Source of the DNA: Caryophanales bacterium UBA4855
GTDB taxonomy: Bacteria > Bacillota_I > Bacilli_A > RFN20 > CAG-826
Reading direction: 5' to 3'
NCBI GenBank assembly: GCA_002399785.1
Contig: DHEH01000001.1
Coordinates: 1 to 64,000 of the forward strand
DNA length: 64,000 bases
Positions 1 to 8,519 of the stretch are shown here, piece after piece. The notes beneath the pieces were generated by a model that was not told the origin of the DNA, ran no database searches, and saw only the letters and a program-made list of their open reading frames with translations. How positions within the stretch are numbered: the stretch's first letter is position 1; each line of letters starts with the position of its first letter. Made by a program: the position numbers and the translations under genes.

Positions 1-2
1 CT

Positions 3-107
3 AGATTTGATCATTCCATTGTTTTTATAGAATTTAAGTCATTAAAAATAACCACTGCTCTAGAACAAGCCAATGTAATTTTGGAAAAAATATATGCTCA
101 ATTTTAA
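3..107 (+). pseudogene. Possible C-terminal piece of IS66 TnpA
   Basis: A reading frame open from the window edge runs to a TAA at 105-107 and encodes 34 residues (starting RFDHSIVFIEFKS). It overlaps the likely tnpB start at 94 by 14 bases, which is the usual tight packing of IS66 orfA and orfB. The residues themselves are not diagnostic. Identity as TnpA rests on position only; it could be the end of an unrelated gene into which the element inserted. Confidence 0.35.
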
Positions 108-442
108 TAATAGAAAATACTACGTTTATTCTTCTGAAATCGACATGCGTTTTGGAATTAAAAAAGCTCAATTATTTATTTATTTATACAAACTTCAGTA
201 AAATTGAAGTTCTAAAATCTCTATTTATATTTGTTTCAAAAAATCGCAAAATTGTAAAAATTTATTATGAAAACGAATATGGATATCGGCTTATGCAAAA
301 TAATTTAAGTGATCAAAAATTTAAAATCCCTTTTGATACTCACAATACACCAATAAATAAATGCCAATTAGAAATGTTTTTAAAAGGTATGGAAGTTATT
401 GAAAAAAGAAGAAAAATAACAGAAAATCTACCATGTTATTAA
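94..442 (+). pseudogene. tnpB: IS66 TnpB, frameshifted
   Basis: IS66 TnpB is the small accessory protein of IS66 transposition. The frame starting at ATG 94 gives MLNFNNRKYYVYSSEIDMRF, matching the TnpB opening (a hydrophobic YVY stretch followed by TDMRK-like EIDMRFGI). It then stops after about 35 codons. The neighbouring frame, from about position 160 to 442, continues the family with LFIFVSKNRKIVKIYYENE and GYRLMQNNL, equivalent to the LFVF..RR.D..K.LYWDGDGFCLWYKRLE region, and ends with CQLEMFLKGM. One +1 shift near the A-run at 159-166 joins both halves. IS66 TnpB is not normally made by frameshifting, so this is read as decay. Confidence 0.7.
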
Positions 443-455
443 AATATAAAAATCA

Positions 456-484
456 AAAAAAGTGCGATAATATAGTGCTTTTTT
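456..484 (+). terminator. Possible hairpin between tnpB and tnpC
   Basis: A6-GTGC at 456-465 can pair with GTGC-T6 at 475-484 in RNA, using two G-U wobbles and a 9-base loop. The T-run makes it terminator-like, but its position inside an IS operon and the wobble pairs make this weak. Confidence 0.3.
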
Positions 485-519
485 GTTGTTTTAAGTCATA
501 AAAAATGCTATAAAAAAGT

Positions 520-2067
520 ATGATAAATAATGAATTAGAAGCAAGAATTAAACAGTTAGAAAAGCAACTTTTAGATCAAAAAGCTGAAACAAAGTTGTAC
601 CAAAATAAATAAAACGAGTTATTAAAAAAGTATGAAGCTTTAAATGAAAAACATATCATTTCAACGATCAAAACTTTTATTCCAAAAAGCGAGAAAATTA
701 ACAAACTTTTAGAAATTGATGATGCTGAAAAAATAATAAAAAGAGAATATAAATCAAAAGTTGGCGAAACTCATAAAAAGAGATTTGAATCTTTAGATTT
801 AGAATCAAAAGTATCCGAAACAATAGTTTTAAAACCAGATCAAGATATTTGTGAACTTTGTGGAAGCAAACTTGTAAAAATATCTGAAAAAGTTACTTAT
901 AAAATTGAAATAATTAAACAAGATTTTAAAGTGATCAAATATGTTAAAGAAAATTATAAATGTCCTCATTGCAACAAAGAAAACAATCAAATTTATTACC
1001 AAATTTCGAATTTTATTTTTCCTAATTCGATCTTAACAAATTCTTTCGCTTCTTTTATTGCGATGTATAGATATGATTTAGGCATTCCTTTTGATCACCT
1101 TTCTAAACATATTAGTACTCAAATAGGAATTCCAGTTTCTAAGCAATGCCTAGCAAATTATATGAGTCGATTATCAGAATTACTTCTACCAATATATGAA
1201 AGAATGAAGATTGATTTAATTCATAATAATGAAAAAGTAATACATGCTGATGAAACCACATTGGTTATTAGTAAAAAACCAATTGAAGATAAAAATAGGA
1301 AAAAATGTTACATATTCCTTTATAGTTCATCATTTTATGGCAATCAAATAAATATTTATGACTTTAAAAAATCTAGAAACGCTTCCACTTTGATCAAATT
1401 TTTGGAAGATTTTAATGGAACGGTGGTTTGTGATGATTATGCTGGTTATGATACGCTTAGAAAACAAAATAAAAATATTAAGTTACAAAGATGTTGGGCC
1501 CATGTTAGAAGAAGATTCGCTGACATTGTTAAGGTTGTTCCGAAAGAAAAAGAAAGTAGTTCAAATGCCGTTAAAATTTTAAAGCTAATTGAACAATTAT
1601 TTAATTTTGAAAAAATATATCTTGAAAGCAAAATTAATTCTGTTGATTTGGTTAAATACAGAAACAACAATGAAAAACCGATTATTGATGAATTATATCA
1701 ATTGATATGTGTGCCAAAATATAAACCAGGTACAGCAATTGATAGTGCAATAAATTATGCAAAAAATATATGGAACGATTTGTTGGTTTATCTTGATGAC
1801 GGATATGTTGATTTAAGCAATAACATTGCGGAAAGAGCTATTAAGCCATTCGTTCTTCAAAGAAAAGTTTTTATGACTTCTGGAAGCTATGACGGAGCCC
1901 AAATAATGGCAATTATTTTTTCAATAATAAGAACAGCAAAAATTAATTTTATAGATATTAATAAATATTTTAATTTTGTTATAGAAAATATCAATACAGA
2001 AAAAATTGATAATTTGTTGCCCTATTCAAAATTTATAAATAATAATTTTAACATCAATAAAAAATGA
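520..2067 (+). pseudogene. tnpC: IS66 transposase TnpC with in-frame TAA
   Basis: This is the DDE transposase of the element. A single frame runs from ATG 520 to 2067 (515 codons) and is broken only by TAA at 610-612 (codon 31). The N-terminal part has a Leu/Lys-rich coiled coil and the FIPKSEKI stretch equivalent to the family's FGRKSEK. A zinc-finger-like region follows (CELCGSK and CPHCNKE). The catalytic core is visible: HADET (D244), VCDDYAGYD (D305/D306), LQRCWAHVRRRF and NNIAERAIKPF (E438), then the C-terminal IS66 segment FMTSGSYDGAQ. After the stop the first plausible restart is GTG 931, which would remove the N-terminal domains. Catalytic residues are intact, so the stop may be recent. 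Confidence 0.88.
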
Positions 2068-2229
2068 TGGGGGCGTCATTTCGCCGCCGGCGGTAAAATC
2101 CGCCACTTATTTTAAAAAAATCAATTTTATACCTTAGTGTAAATCTTTTACGTATACAAACAATCTGAGGTCAATTGTAAAAATTTAATCGATTGTAAAA
2201 AAATATTAGAAATCTAAAAATGACAGTTC

Positions 2230-2235
2230 TATAAT
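2230..2235 (+). promoter_or_regulatory. -10 box of predicted leaderless promoter
   Basis: A perfect TATAAT lies 7 bases before the GTG start at 2243, with no purine-rich ribosome site between them. The expected transcription start is at or next to the start codon. No convincing -35 is seen. Confidence 0.6.
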
Positions 2236-2242
2236 TATTTAT

Positions 2243-2902
2243 GTGAAAAAATTTAAAATAATTGCGATACAATCGATAACATTTGTCGGTGTTTTCTTAA
2301 TTGGATTTTCTACCTGGCTTGCTGACGTTAGTACTCAAGCAGTTGATGTTTCAGTAGTGTCAGCGGATATTGAAACTGTATTTACTGTAACTTCTTCTAG
2401 CTTAACACCTTATAATCAACAAGGTTTTATAAATGATTATGATGGTTATGGCACTTATATTGTTAATCAAATTGGACAATTTAATATCCTTATTAATGTT
2501 GATATGACAAAATGTGGTGATAAAATAATTAATAATAAAATGAGTGTCACTTCATATTTGAAGTTTGGTGATGCTCTTCCTCTTACAACAAACAATAATA
2601 TATTTAATAATAAAAATATTACATCCGTTCTTGTTAAACAAAGTGAGAAAAACGGAGATGAGGTTTTAAGTAGTGATATTGCTGTGTTAGATTCAAAAAC
2701 GGACTTAATTACCGATTGTTTTAGTGAAAACTATCGATGTATGGTTCCTTTTTCTTGTAACATAAATACTTTGACAACTAATTTATATTTAGATTTAACG
2801 TATTATTTTGATTTTACAGATAAAAATCCATTTTTGGATAACTTTTATAATCCAAGTGGTGGTAAATTAACTTTTAATTTCGGGGCATTGATTGGTGCAT
2901 AA
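2243..2902 (+). CDS. Small exported protein with GFSTW signal segment, cassette copy 1
   Basis: The function is not recognised. The 219-residue protein has a short basic start (MKKFK), a hydrophobic stretch at about residues 6-23 ending in GFSTWL, and an acidic, Asn/Ser/Thr-rich remainder with no further membrane segment. This is consistent with export. The segment resembles the SipW-dependent signal peptides of TasA/camelysin-type proteins (hydrophobic run, Gly, aromatic, Asp/Ser-Thr), but the match is too short to prove. A paralogue of almost equal size lies at 7868-8518 in the same position before a second large Hint protein. Its end overlaps the start of the next gene, so the two are co-transcribed. 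GTG is chosen because TATAAT sits 7 bases upstream. Its likely role is as the partner or fibre subunit of the following protein; this is inference. Confidence 0.75.
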   Translation: MKKFKIIAIQSITFVGVFLIGFSTWLADVSTQAVDVSVVSADIETVFTVTSSSLTPYNQQGFINDYDGYGTYIVNQIGQFNILINVDMTKCGDKIINNKMSVTSYLKFGDALPLTTNNNIFNNKNITSVLVKQSEKNGDEVLSSDIAVLDSKTDLITDCFSENYRCMVPFSCNINTLTTNLYLDLTYYFDFTDKNPFLDNFYNPSGGKLTFNFGALIGA

Positions 2903-5651
2903 GGTTAGAAATATTTTTTTGTCATTTATTATGGCTTTGTTTGTAACGATAGGATATTCTTCCTGGTTATCTTTTTATTATGATTATGTTAAAACTTATT
3001 CTCCCTCAGATTCTAAATCAGTCGCTTATGTTAGTGGCGATCATTATACTTGTTATTCATCAATTGAAGATGCGGTAAAAATTGCTAACGCTTTAGATGA
3101 TACTAATACAACTCTATATACAATCACAGTTTTTCCATCAACCAATCCAACAATTAGAAATAATTTTACTATTAATAAGAACATTACGTTAAATATTGAT
3201 TATGAAGTTGATGGTAAAAATGGAGATGATGCAAAAAATAATGATGGTATCTCACTCAATGTTTATAACAATTCTACATATATAAAAAATATAGTAACCG
3301 TGGCTCCAAATGTTACTATCACAAATAATGGAATTATTAATATTGGTGGCATTACTAGTGGTGGAGGTGGTGGAAAATCTGCGTGTGGCGCCACTTCTGG
3401 TTATTTTACTAAACTAGCTTTAGATGCAAATGCCAAAATTATAAATAATCCTGGTGCCACCATTAATGCTTACGGATATTTAACGGAAGTTAATTCTAAT
3501 AATGGTAGTCAAATAATTGCCGAGACTGGAAGTTCAATATATGCACCATTTCTAGTTAGAGATTTCCGTGGAGGATCAATAACGTCCAATGTATATTCCG
3601 ATATAGAGAAAAAACATTATTCACCATTTAATCAAATGGAAGTGAGAAATATCGAACCAACCTTAATTATGAAATATAATTCGTATTTCTACGGTTGGGG
3701 TAGTTTGTATGCTGGAAGTCAGCAAAATATTACAACCATTAATTTAATTGGCAATTCTAGTGATTTTTTATTTCAATCAACTGATGATAATTATTCGTAT
3801 TTAAAAGCTAAATACAATAGATCGACAGAAGTTTTAGTTTTAAATCTATATGGTGGGTACATAAATAATCCTTTATTATTAACTATTAATATTTTTGGTG
3901 AAATGACAATTTCTACAGAAAAGGCTTTCTTCCCAGTTTCTTTTAGGCACCATGTTTATTTAAACAAAGCTGAAGGACAAGAAGAAGCGGCTTTTGATTT
4001 CTTGCATTATTATAAATTGATGCCAGGAGCTCTTTTTAGTGTTGGTCAAAATGTAAAATTAAATGGTGGTTATTTTATTTCGTATCCTAAAACATATCAA
4101 GACATTAAAGTTGGAGGGACTATTTATCCTACTCAATCAGTTGGTGGAACATTTATCGTTAATGGTGATACTAATTTTTTAGGAACTGGAGGAGAAATTA
4201 CGACAAATTCTGAAGGGGCAAAGTTATTTTCAAAAACCAGTCATTTAACTTCTTATGAATTAATTAGAAATTCTGGTGGCGATAAGTATACTGCAGTAAA
4301 TTGTGACACTGCTGGATTGTTGAAAGCTACTCAATCTATCGGTATAATGGGCTTAAATATTGCTTTTACAACTTATCTTGTTAATGATGTGGCAATGTGG
4401 GACGGAATTTCTAAACTTAGTGTTAAATATCTTTATACAAATTTCATTGAAGGCAAAGAACCGGAATTTAAAATTAAAATAAATAGCGTAGATGTTTCGC
4501 AAAGTGGAGATTATACTTCTGATTTAGTTGAAAACGATGTCATTGTTTTTTATGGATTTAAAAATATTTATCGATTAACTTTATTGGTTGACGGAACAAA
4601 AACAACCTATACAGAGAATAGTGAATTGATTGTTCCTAAAAAACCAACATCTTATGAAGTGACAATTGAGCCTTATGTAATGGTAAATGTTACCGTTACA
4701 AAAGAAATTGATAATGGGGCAACACATTGTGATATGGCCATTATTTTCGATGGAGTCACCTTAAAACATTATGAAAAAGATGAATATCCTGATCATGAAT
4801 TTATTGGTCAAGCGATTATAGGAAGTATATTAACGGTTAAAGTCACTACTCCAAATACAGAGACGGGGGATTGGGCACAAATGTATATAAATGAAACTGT
4901 TTTTAAATATGAAGATGGAGCTGGATATTTAGTAGATAGTGGCGATGATTTATATTTACGTTTTGAGGAAATATCTTGTGTTACGGCCGATTCATCAATT
5001 CAATTAGAAAATGGAGAAGTAAAGCCTGCTGGAGACATTAAAAAAGGTGATATGGTGAAAGTATTTAATCATGAAACCGGAAAAATAGAATCTGCCCCTA
5101 TCTTATTTAATGATCACTCTGAAAGTTCCGCTAAATATTTTGATATCATTAATTTAGTATTTTCTAATAATACAATCATAAAGATTTATGATTCACATTG
5201 TTTCTTTGATTTAACTTTAATGAAATATGTTTCGCTTGATAACACTAATTTTAGAGATTATTTTGGTCATTTATTCTATGGAAACGATAGTAGTGGTGAG
5301 TCTTTTGAGGTGAAATTAGATGGTGCCTTTATATCGTGTGAATATGTAAAATTAGTTTCACCAGTTTCTAGATATCATCTAAATTATTTTGTTAACGGTC
5401 TTTTATCTATACCTGGTGATATTGAAGGGTTCTATAACATATTTGAATATGGAAAAGATTTAAAATATGATGAAGAGAAAAAGAGAGCAGATATCGAGAA
5501 ATATGGTTTATTCACTTATGAAGATTTAAAAGATTATGTTAGTGAAGAAGAATTCAATAATTATCCAGCTGCATATTTAAAGGTTTCCATCGGAAAAGGC
5601 TTATTAACTTTCAATAAACTGCAATACTATATTGACCGTTATATAGATTAG
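2892..5651 (+). CDS. Large surface protein with C-terminal Hint domain, cassette copy 1
   Basis: This is a 919-residue exported protein. Residues 1-25 form a hydrophobic segment ending GYSSWL. Residues about 50-70 (AYVSGDHYTCYSSIEDAVK) have the form that starts beta-helix 'predicted right-handed repeat' domains. Residues about 70-480 are Asn/Gly/Ser-rich short strands (TINAYGY, SPFNQMEVRNI) typical of a beta-solenoid. A beta-rich section without a clear family follows. From Cys696 (CVTADSSIQLENG...DIKKGDMVKVFNHETG) to H829-LNYFVNGLLS there is a Hint fold, the self-processing module of hedgehog proteins and inteins. It is followed by an approximately 80-residue tail ending VSIGKGLLTF that is conserved in the paralogue at 8520-11840. 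No terminal His-Asn is seen. The start could be TTG 2892 or GTG 2895. Whether the Hint domain cleaves is unknown. Confidence 0.8.
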   Translation: MVHKVRNIFLSFIMALFVTIGYSSWLSFYYDYVKTYSPSDSKSVAYVSGDHYTCYSSIEDAVKIANALDDTNTTLYTITVFPSTNPTIRNNFTINKNITLNIDYEVDGKNGDDAKNNDGISLNVYNNSTYIKNIVTVAPNVTITNNGIINIGGITSGGGGGKSACGATSGYFTKLALDANAKIINNPGATINAYGYLTEVNSNNGSQIIAETGSSIYAPFLVRDFRGGSITSNVYSDIEKKHYSPFNQMEVRNIEPTLIMKYNSYFYGWGSLYAGSQQNITTINLIGNSSDFLFQSTDDNYSYLKAKYNRSTEVLVLNLYGGYINNPLLLTINIFGEMTISTEKAFFPVSFRHHVYLNKAEGQEEAAFDFLHYYKLMPGALFSVGQNVKLNGGYFISYPKTYQDIKVGGTIYPTQSVGGTFIVNGDTNFLGTGGEITTNSEGAKLFSKTSHLTSYELIRNSGGDKYTAVNCDTAGLLKATQSIGIMGLNIAFTTYLVNDVAMWDGISKLSVKYLYTNFIEGKEPEFKIKINSVDVSQSGDYTSDLVENDVIVFYGFKNIYRLTLLVDGTKTTYTENSELIVPKKPTSYEVTIEPYVMVNVTVTKEIDNGATHCDMAIIFDGVTLKHYEKDEYPDHEFIGQAIIGSILTVKVTTPNTETGDWAQMYINETVFKYEDGAGYLVDSGDDLYLRFEEISCVTADSSIQLENGEVKPAGDIKKGDMVKVFNHETGKIESAPILFNDHSESSAKYFDIINLVFSNNTIIKIYDSHCFFDLTLMKYVSLDNTNFRDYFGHLFYGNDSSGESFEVKLDGAFISCEYVKLVSPVSRYHLNYFVNGLLSIPGDIEGFYNIFEYGKDLKYDEEKKRADIEKYGLFTYEDLKDYVSEEEFNNYPAAYLKVSIGKGLLTFNKLQYYIDRYID

Positions 5652-5753
5652 TTAATTGTAATTGTTGCGTTGTTTTGGGTCTTTTAAGTAATAAGAATAT
5701 AGATTATATTGACTCAAAGGAATATAATATTTTTATATTTGAGGAGCAAAAAA

Positions 5754-7157
5754 TTGATAATAACTAAAATTAAAAACATATTCAAAAACATAAATTTTAA
5801 GAATTTGATTTATGCAACTTTATTGGTGGTCACTTTGTCGTTATCGCTGGTGTTTGGTCAAATTGTCAATGCTAACGATGGATCGTTTGGTAATGGAATG
5901 AGTTTATATATTGGTATTCCATTCTATTCATTAATAAACCTTCTCTATGCTTTTTTAATTTTTGTAGGTATTCGACAAAAAATTATCAAAACAGATAAAA
6001 AATTATTTATTGCTATCTCAATAGGTATTTTGATGATTTTATATATGCTTTTAGTAGTTTTATGTACCAATTATTCCTTACTAGAAGAGAGCGTAAGAAA
6101 CGACAAAAATATCACATCTATCGACAAAACTTACTCAATTTTAGATTTCTCTTTAGTAATTTTATTTATGTTCGCAGTTTTTTTCTTATTTCCTAAATTT
6201 AAAGAAAAAGATCTTATTTTACGTTTTGTTTCGTTTTTGGTTTTTATATTTTGTAGTATTGCAATAATTTATTCTTTAGCTACAGAATTTAGCTCTTATA
6301 TCGAAGCCATCAAAACAAAATCATTTTTTGAAAAGAGTTATGGCGTAATGATTAAGAGCTTTTTTACTTACGGAAATGTTTTTGGTCATCTCATGTTTAT
6401 TGGTAGTTTATTTTTAACTTTTTTAGCAATATCTTACAAAAATAAATGGTTGTTTTTATTTAATTTTATACCATTTATTTTTGTAATTTTTAGCGGGTCA
6501 AGAACCGGAGCAATCGCTGAAGTCGGATTAACTTTGATTTTTGCCATTTATGCTCTACTTGGATTAAGAAAGAAACACAAAATTACTTTTTATATTATTC
6601 TTGGTATTTCTTTGTTCGTTATTTTGTTTTTGATTTTAGATATCTTTGCTTTTCATTTAATAAAATTTAAACAAAATACTAATGACGGTGTTAAAGAACT
6701 GACTTTATATGATTTAATGCTTTTATTTTTTAAAACAATGAATTCAAGATTTAGTATTGTTGAAGCTTATTTTTCCTTGATGTCTCCTACTAATATTGTT
6801 TTTGGAATCGGTTACGATATTAACGATTATTTCTTTAGAAATTGCATTGCGGCTCAATCAACCTTCAATTTACATAATGGTTATGCCGAGATGTTTTCTA
6901 GTGGTGGAGTTGTTTTAGCATTATTATATGTATTTCTTTTTGGTTATTTGTTTTTTATCACTTATAAAACAATTAAAAATAAAACATTTAACTGGATTTA
7001 TTTATTAATTATTTTGTTACCATCAGCTATTTATCAATTGTCTGAAGCTTTTCCTGCCTTCTTCAATTATTTTGGTGGAGGTTGTATGGGAGTTTTGTTA
7101 TTTGTTCCAGTTTTAACTGATTATCGAAAAGAAGAAACCAATATAATCAAGTTCTAG
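5754..7157 (+). CDS. O-antigen ligase/polymerase-like membrane protein
   Basis: This is a polytopic membrane protein of 467 residues with about ten to twelve hydrophobic helices. The family signature is seen in the central SGSRTGAIAEVG stretch (equivalent to the S-R-G/T-A loop of Wzy/WaaL proteins) and in NLHNGYAEMFSSGGVVLALL, the HN..L...G..G motif near the C-terminus. Such proteins transfer or polymerise undecaprenyl-linked glycans at the outer face of the membrane. The start is set at TTG 5754 because GAGGAG lies 7 bases upstream at 5741-5746; a TTG at 5709 in the same frame has no such site. Its place between two large surface-protein cassettes suggests a role in cell-surface glycans or in glycosylating surface proteins, which is inference. 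Confidence 0.72.
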   Translation: MIITKIKNIFKNINFKNLIYATLLVVTLSLSLVFGQIVNANDGSFGNGMSLYIGIPFYSLINLLYAFLIFVGIRQKIIKTDKKLFIAISIGILMILYMLLVVLCTNYSLLEESVRNDKNITSIDKTYSILDFSLVILFMFAVFFLFPKFKEKDLILRFVSFLVFIFCSIAIIYSLATEFSSYIEAIKTKSFFEKSYGVMIKSFFTYGNVFGHLMFIGSLFLTFLAISYKNKWLFLFNFIPFIFVIFSGSRTGAIAEVGLTLIFAIYALLGLRKKHKITFYIILGISLFVILFLILDIFAFHLIKFKQNTNDGVKELTLYDLMLLFFKTMNSRFSIVEAYFSLMSPTNIVFGIGYDINDYFFRNCIAAQSTFNLHNGYAEMFSSGGVVLALLYVFLFGYLFFITYKTIKNKTFNWIYLLIILLPSAIYQLSEAFPAFFNYFGGGCMGVLLFVPVLTDYRKEETNIIKF

Positions 7158-7168
7158 TTTTATTTAAT

Positions 7169-7633
7169 TTAATCTAAATCGCAAACACTAATGTTTGCGA
7201 TTTTTATTAGATCATGAGGATTGATTTTTATTTGATAACCAACTTTGCCTCCACTAATAAAGATGTATTCATAATTTAAACATGAAGAATCGATGAATGT
7301 TTTAAATTCTTTTTTCATTCCTAAAGGTGAACATCCTCCATGGATATATCCAGTTAATGGAAGTAATTCTTTTTGATGGATTAGTTCAATGTTTTTCTCG
7401 TTACTTGCTAAAGCACACTTTTTAAGATCTAATTCCGAATTTACATTGATTAAGAATACATAATGGTTTTTGGATTTAGAAATGGTAACTAGTGTTTTAA
7501 AAACTTGTAGTGGATTTTCATTTAAGAAATTAGCTATTTCTTCCCCGTTTGTTAGAGATTTATCAGTATAATCAAGTACCTCATATGGGATTTTTTCTTT
7601 ATCTAATATGCGCATTGCGTTAGTCTTATTCAT
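7169..7633 (-). CDS. ybaK: Cys-tRNA(Pro) deacylase YbaK/EbsC
   Basis: This 154-residue protein is full length for the YbaK family, the free-standing editing domain that hydrolyses Cys mis-charged on tRNA-Pro. Typical elements are the N-terminal AMRILDKEKIPYEVLDY, VFKTLVT with the conserved Lys, the central LALASN-like CALASNEKNI, and GYIHGGCSPLGMKK with the G.SPLG loop. It is on the minus strand. TATAAT at 7641-7646 (minus strand) is 7 bases from the ATG with no ribosome site, so a leaderless message is likely. It is divergent from the tRNA-Pro gene about 80 bases away, which carries the very tRNA it is expected to proofread. Confidence 0.9.
   Translation of the reverse strand: MNKTNAMRILDKEKIPYEVLDYTDKSLTNGEEIANFLNENPLQVFKTLVTISKSKNHYVFLINVNSELDLKKCALASNEKNIELIHQKELLPLTGYIHGGCSPLGMKKEFKTFIDSSCLNYEYIFISGGKVGYQIKINPHDLIKIANISVCDLD
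7176..7203. terminator. Bidirectional intrinsic terminator
   Basis: A perfect 12-bp stem (7176-7187 with 7192-7203, core CGCAAACA) with a 4-base loop is flanked by A and T runs on both sides. It lies between the converging ligase-like gene and ybaK and covers the last codons of ybaK. Confidence 0.8.
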
Positions 7634-7640
7634 GCCACCA

Positions 7641-7646
7641 ATTATA
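7641..7646 (-). promoter_or_regulatory. -10 box of ybaK, predicted leaderless
   Basis: TATAAT on the minus strand ends 7 bases before the ybaK ATG. There is no Shine-Dalgarno-like sequence in the gap (TGGTGGC). Confidence 0.55.
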
Positions 7647-7711
7647 AACTTATTTTTTTAATTTTCCACTTAACATATGTTTTTCTTTGTGATAATATAA
7701 ATAAGCGCATT

Positions 7712-7788
7712 CGGGGCGTAGCGTAGCTTGGTATCGCGTCTGCTTTGGGAGCAGAAGGCCGCAGGTTCAAATCCTGTCGCCCCGACCA
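7712..7788 (+). tRNA. tRNA-Pro (anticodon UGG)
   Basis: The acceptor stem CGGGGCG pairs with CGCCCCG at the 3' end. The anticodon stem TCTGC/GCAGA encloses loop TTTGGGA with anticodon TGG. The T-arm carries GGTTCAAATCC. The discriminator A and an encoded CCA (7786-7788) close the gene. All paired arms can be drawn without mismatch. It is a single isolated tRNA gene with its own terminator directly after it. Confidence 0.96.
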
Positions 7789-7798
7789 ATTGTAAATT

Positions 7799-7823
7799 AC
7801 ATGCTATAATAGCATGTTTTTTT
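7799..7823 (+). terminator. Intrinsic terminator of tRNA-Pro
   Basis: An 8-bp stem ACATGCTA/TAGCATGT (7799-7806, 7810-7817) with a 3-base loop is followed by a run of seven T. It lies 11 bases after the tRNA. Confidence 0.85.
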
Positions 7824-7855
7824 ATTATTTATATATAAATAATATTTTAATTGAG

Positions 7856-7861
7856 TATAAT
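7856..7861 (+). promoter_or_regulatory. -10 box of predicted leaderless promoter
   Basis: TATAAT ends 6 bases before ATG 7868, with no ribosome site. The geometry matches that before the paralogous gene at 2243. Confidence 0.6.
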
Positions 7862-7867
7862 ATTTAT

Positions 7868-8518
7868 ATGAGAAGACACTCAAAATTTTTTGGGATAAAA
7901 TTATTGAATAGATTTGCTTTAATTACCTTTTTAGGTTGCATATCTTTATTTAGTGTCGGCTTTTCTAGTTGGGCGTTTGTAAAGCAAACTACGATGGGTG
8001 AGGATGTTAATGTTAATGTGAGTGATGTTGTTAATCTTTCTGATTTTATCGAATATAAACCGATTAGTATGTTTGATTATTGTAAATATGGAATTATTAA
8101 AGATGAAACAATTGTTTTTGATGGAGATATTTGTTTTTCTTTCAAAATTAAAATTAATAGCGGGATATCGAATATTTATAGTTTACAAAATTCCATTAAT
8201 GTTTTTACTTATATAAGCTGTGATACCTTTGATGTTATTAATTCAACTTATTTATCAAGTTCTCCATCTGTTAATTATGGTGTTTTAAATTCTGATTATC
8301 CATCTTCTTGTGATTTGAATGTTATTGGTACTTTTATTAGCCAAAAATTAAGTGCTGCCACAACATATAACGATGTCAATCTTTCTACTTTAGAATTTCT
8401 GTTTTTTTCTTTTGTTTATCATTTTGATTTTTCGTCGAAAAAAGATACTTTTGAAACCGATATTTATAATAATTTATTATCTGCGAAGTTTAATCATGAA
8501 ATAGGAGTTTCTATTTAA
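7868..8518 (+). CDS. Small exported protein with GFSSW signal segment, cassette copy 2
   Basis: A 216-residue paralogue of the protein at 2243-2902; the function is unknown. The basic start MRRHSKFFG is followed by a hydrophobic segment at about residues 13-35 ending SVGFSSWAF. The rest is Ser/Asp/Asn-rich with short alternating hydrophobic strands and ends near a YHFDFSSK stretch comparable to YYFDFTDK in copy 1. The two proteins share the signal segment and this late motif, with weak identity between. An earlier in-frame ATG at 7814 lies inside the tRNA terminator and is rejected; 7868 fits the -10 box. It is followed after one base by the large Hint protein, so the pair forms an operon. 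It may be a SipW-type secreted subunit (inference). Confidence 0.75.
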   Translation: MRRHSKFFGIKLLNRFALITFLGCISLFSVGFSSWAFVKQTTMGEDVNVNVSDVVNLSDFIEYKPISMFDYCKYGIIKDETIVFDGDICFSFKIKINSGISNIYSLQNSINVFTYISCDTFDVINSTYLSSSPSVNYGVLNSDYPSSCDLNVIGTFISQKLSAATTYNDVNLSTLEFLFFSFVYHFDFSSKKDTFETDIYNNLLSAKFNHEIGVSI

Positions 8519-8519
8519 A

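Larger units (their letters stand above)
1..2105 (+). mobile_element. Degenerate IS66-family insertion sequence, left end outside window
   Basis: Three consecutive coding remnants have the IS66 order: a possible tnpA tail, tnpB and tnpC. The tnpB is frameshifted and the tnpC carries an in-frame stop, so the copy looks inactive. The right limit is set at a GC-rich patch (2069-2105) that stands out in the AT-rich surroundings and folds into two small hairpins (GGCG/CGCC at 2072-2085 and GGCGG/CCGCC at 2089-2104). This patch is the best candidate for the right terminal region. The left inverted repeat and any 8-bp target duplication cannot be seen because the element starts before the window, so the exact right border is an estimate. 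Confidence 0.75.

Noticed and set aside
150..190. Programmed frameshift at the A-run in IS66 tnpB
   Set aside because: The needed change is +1, not the -1 typical of A-AAA-AAG sites, and IS66 TnpB is normally made from one frame.
4977..5400. Full self-splicing intein in the Hint proteins
   Set aside because: No terminal His-Asn followed by Cys/Ser/Thr and no homing endonuclease were seen, and the region after the Hint block is a conserved tail, not a host extein.
7814..7867. Earlier ATG (7814) as start of the small exported protein
   Set aside because: It is inside the T-run of the tRNA-Pro terminator and upstream of the -10 box; the resulting N-terminus would precede the proper basic-hydrophobic signal.
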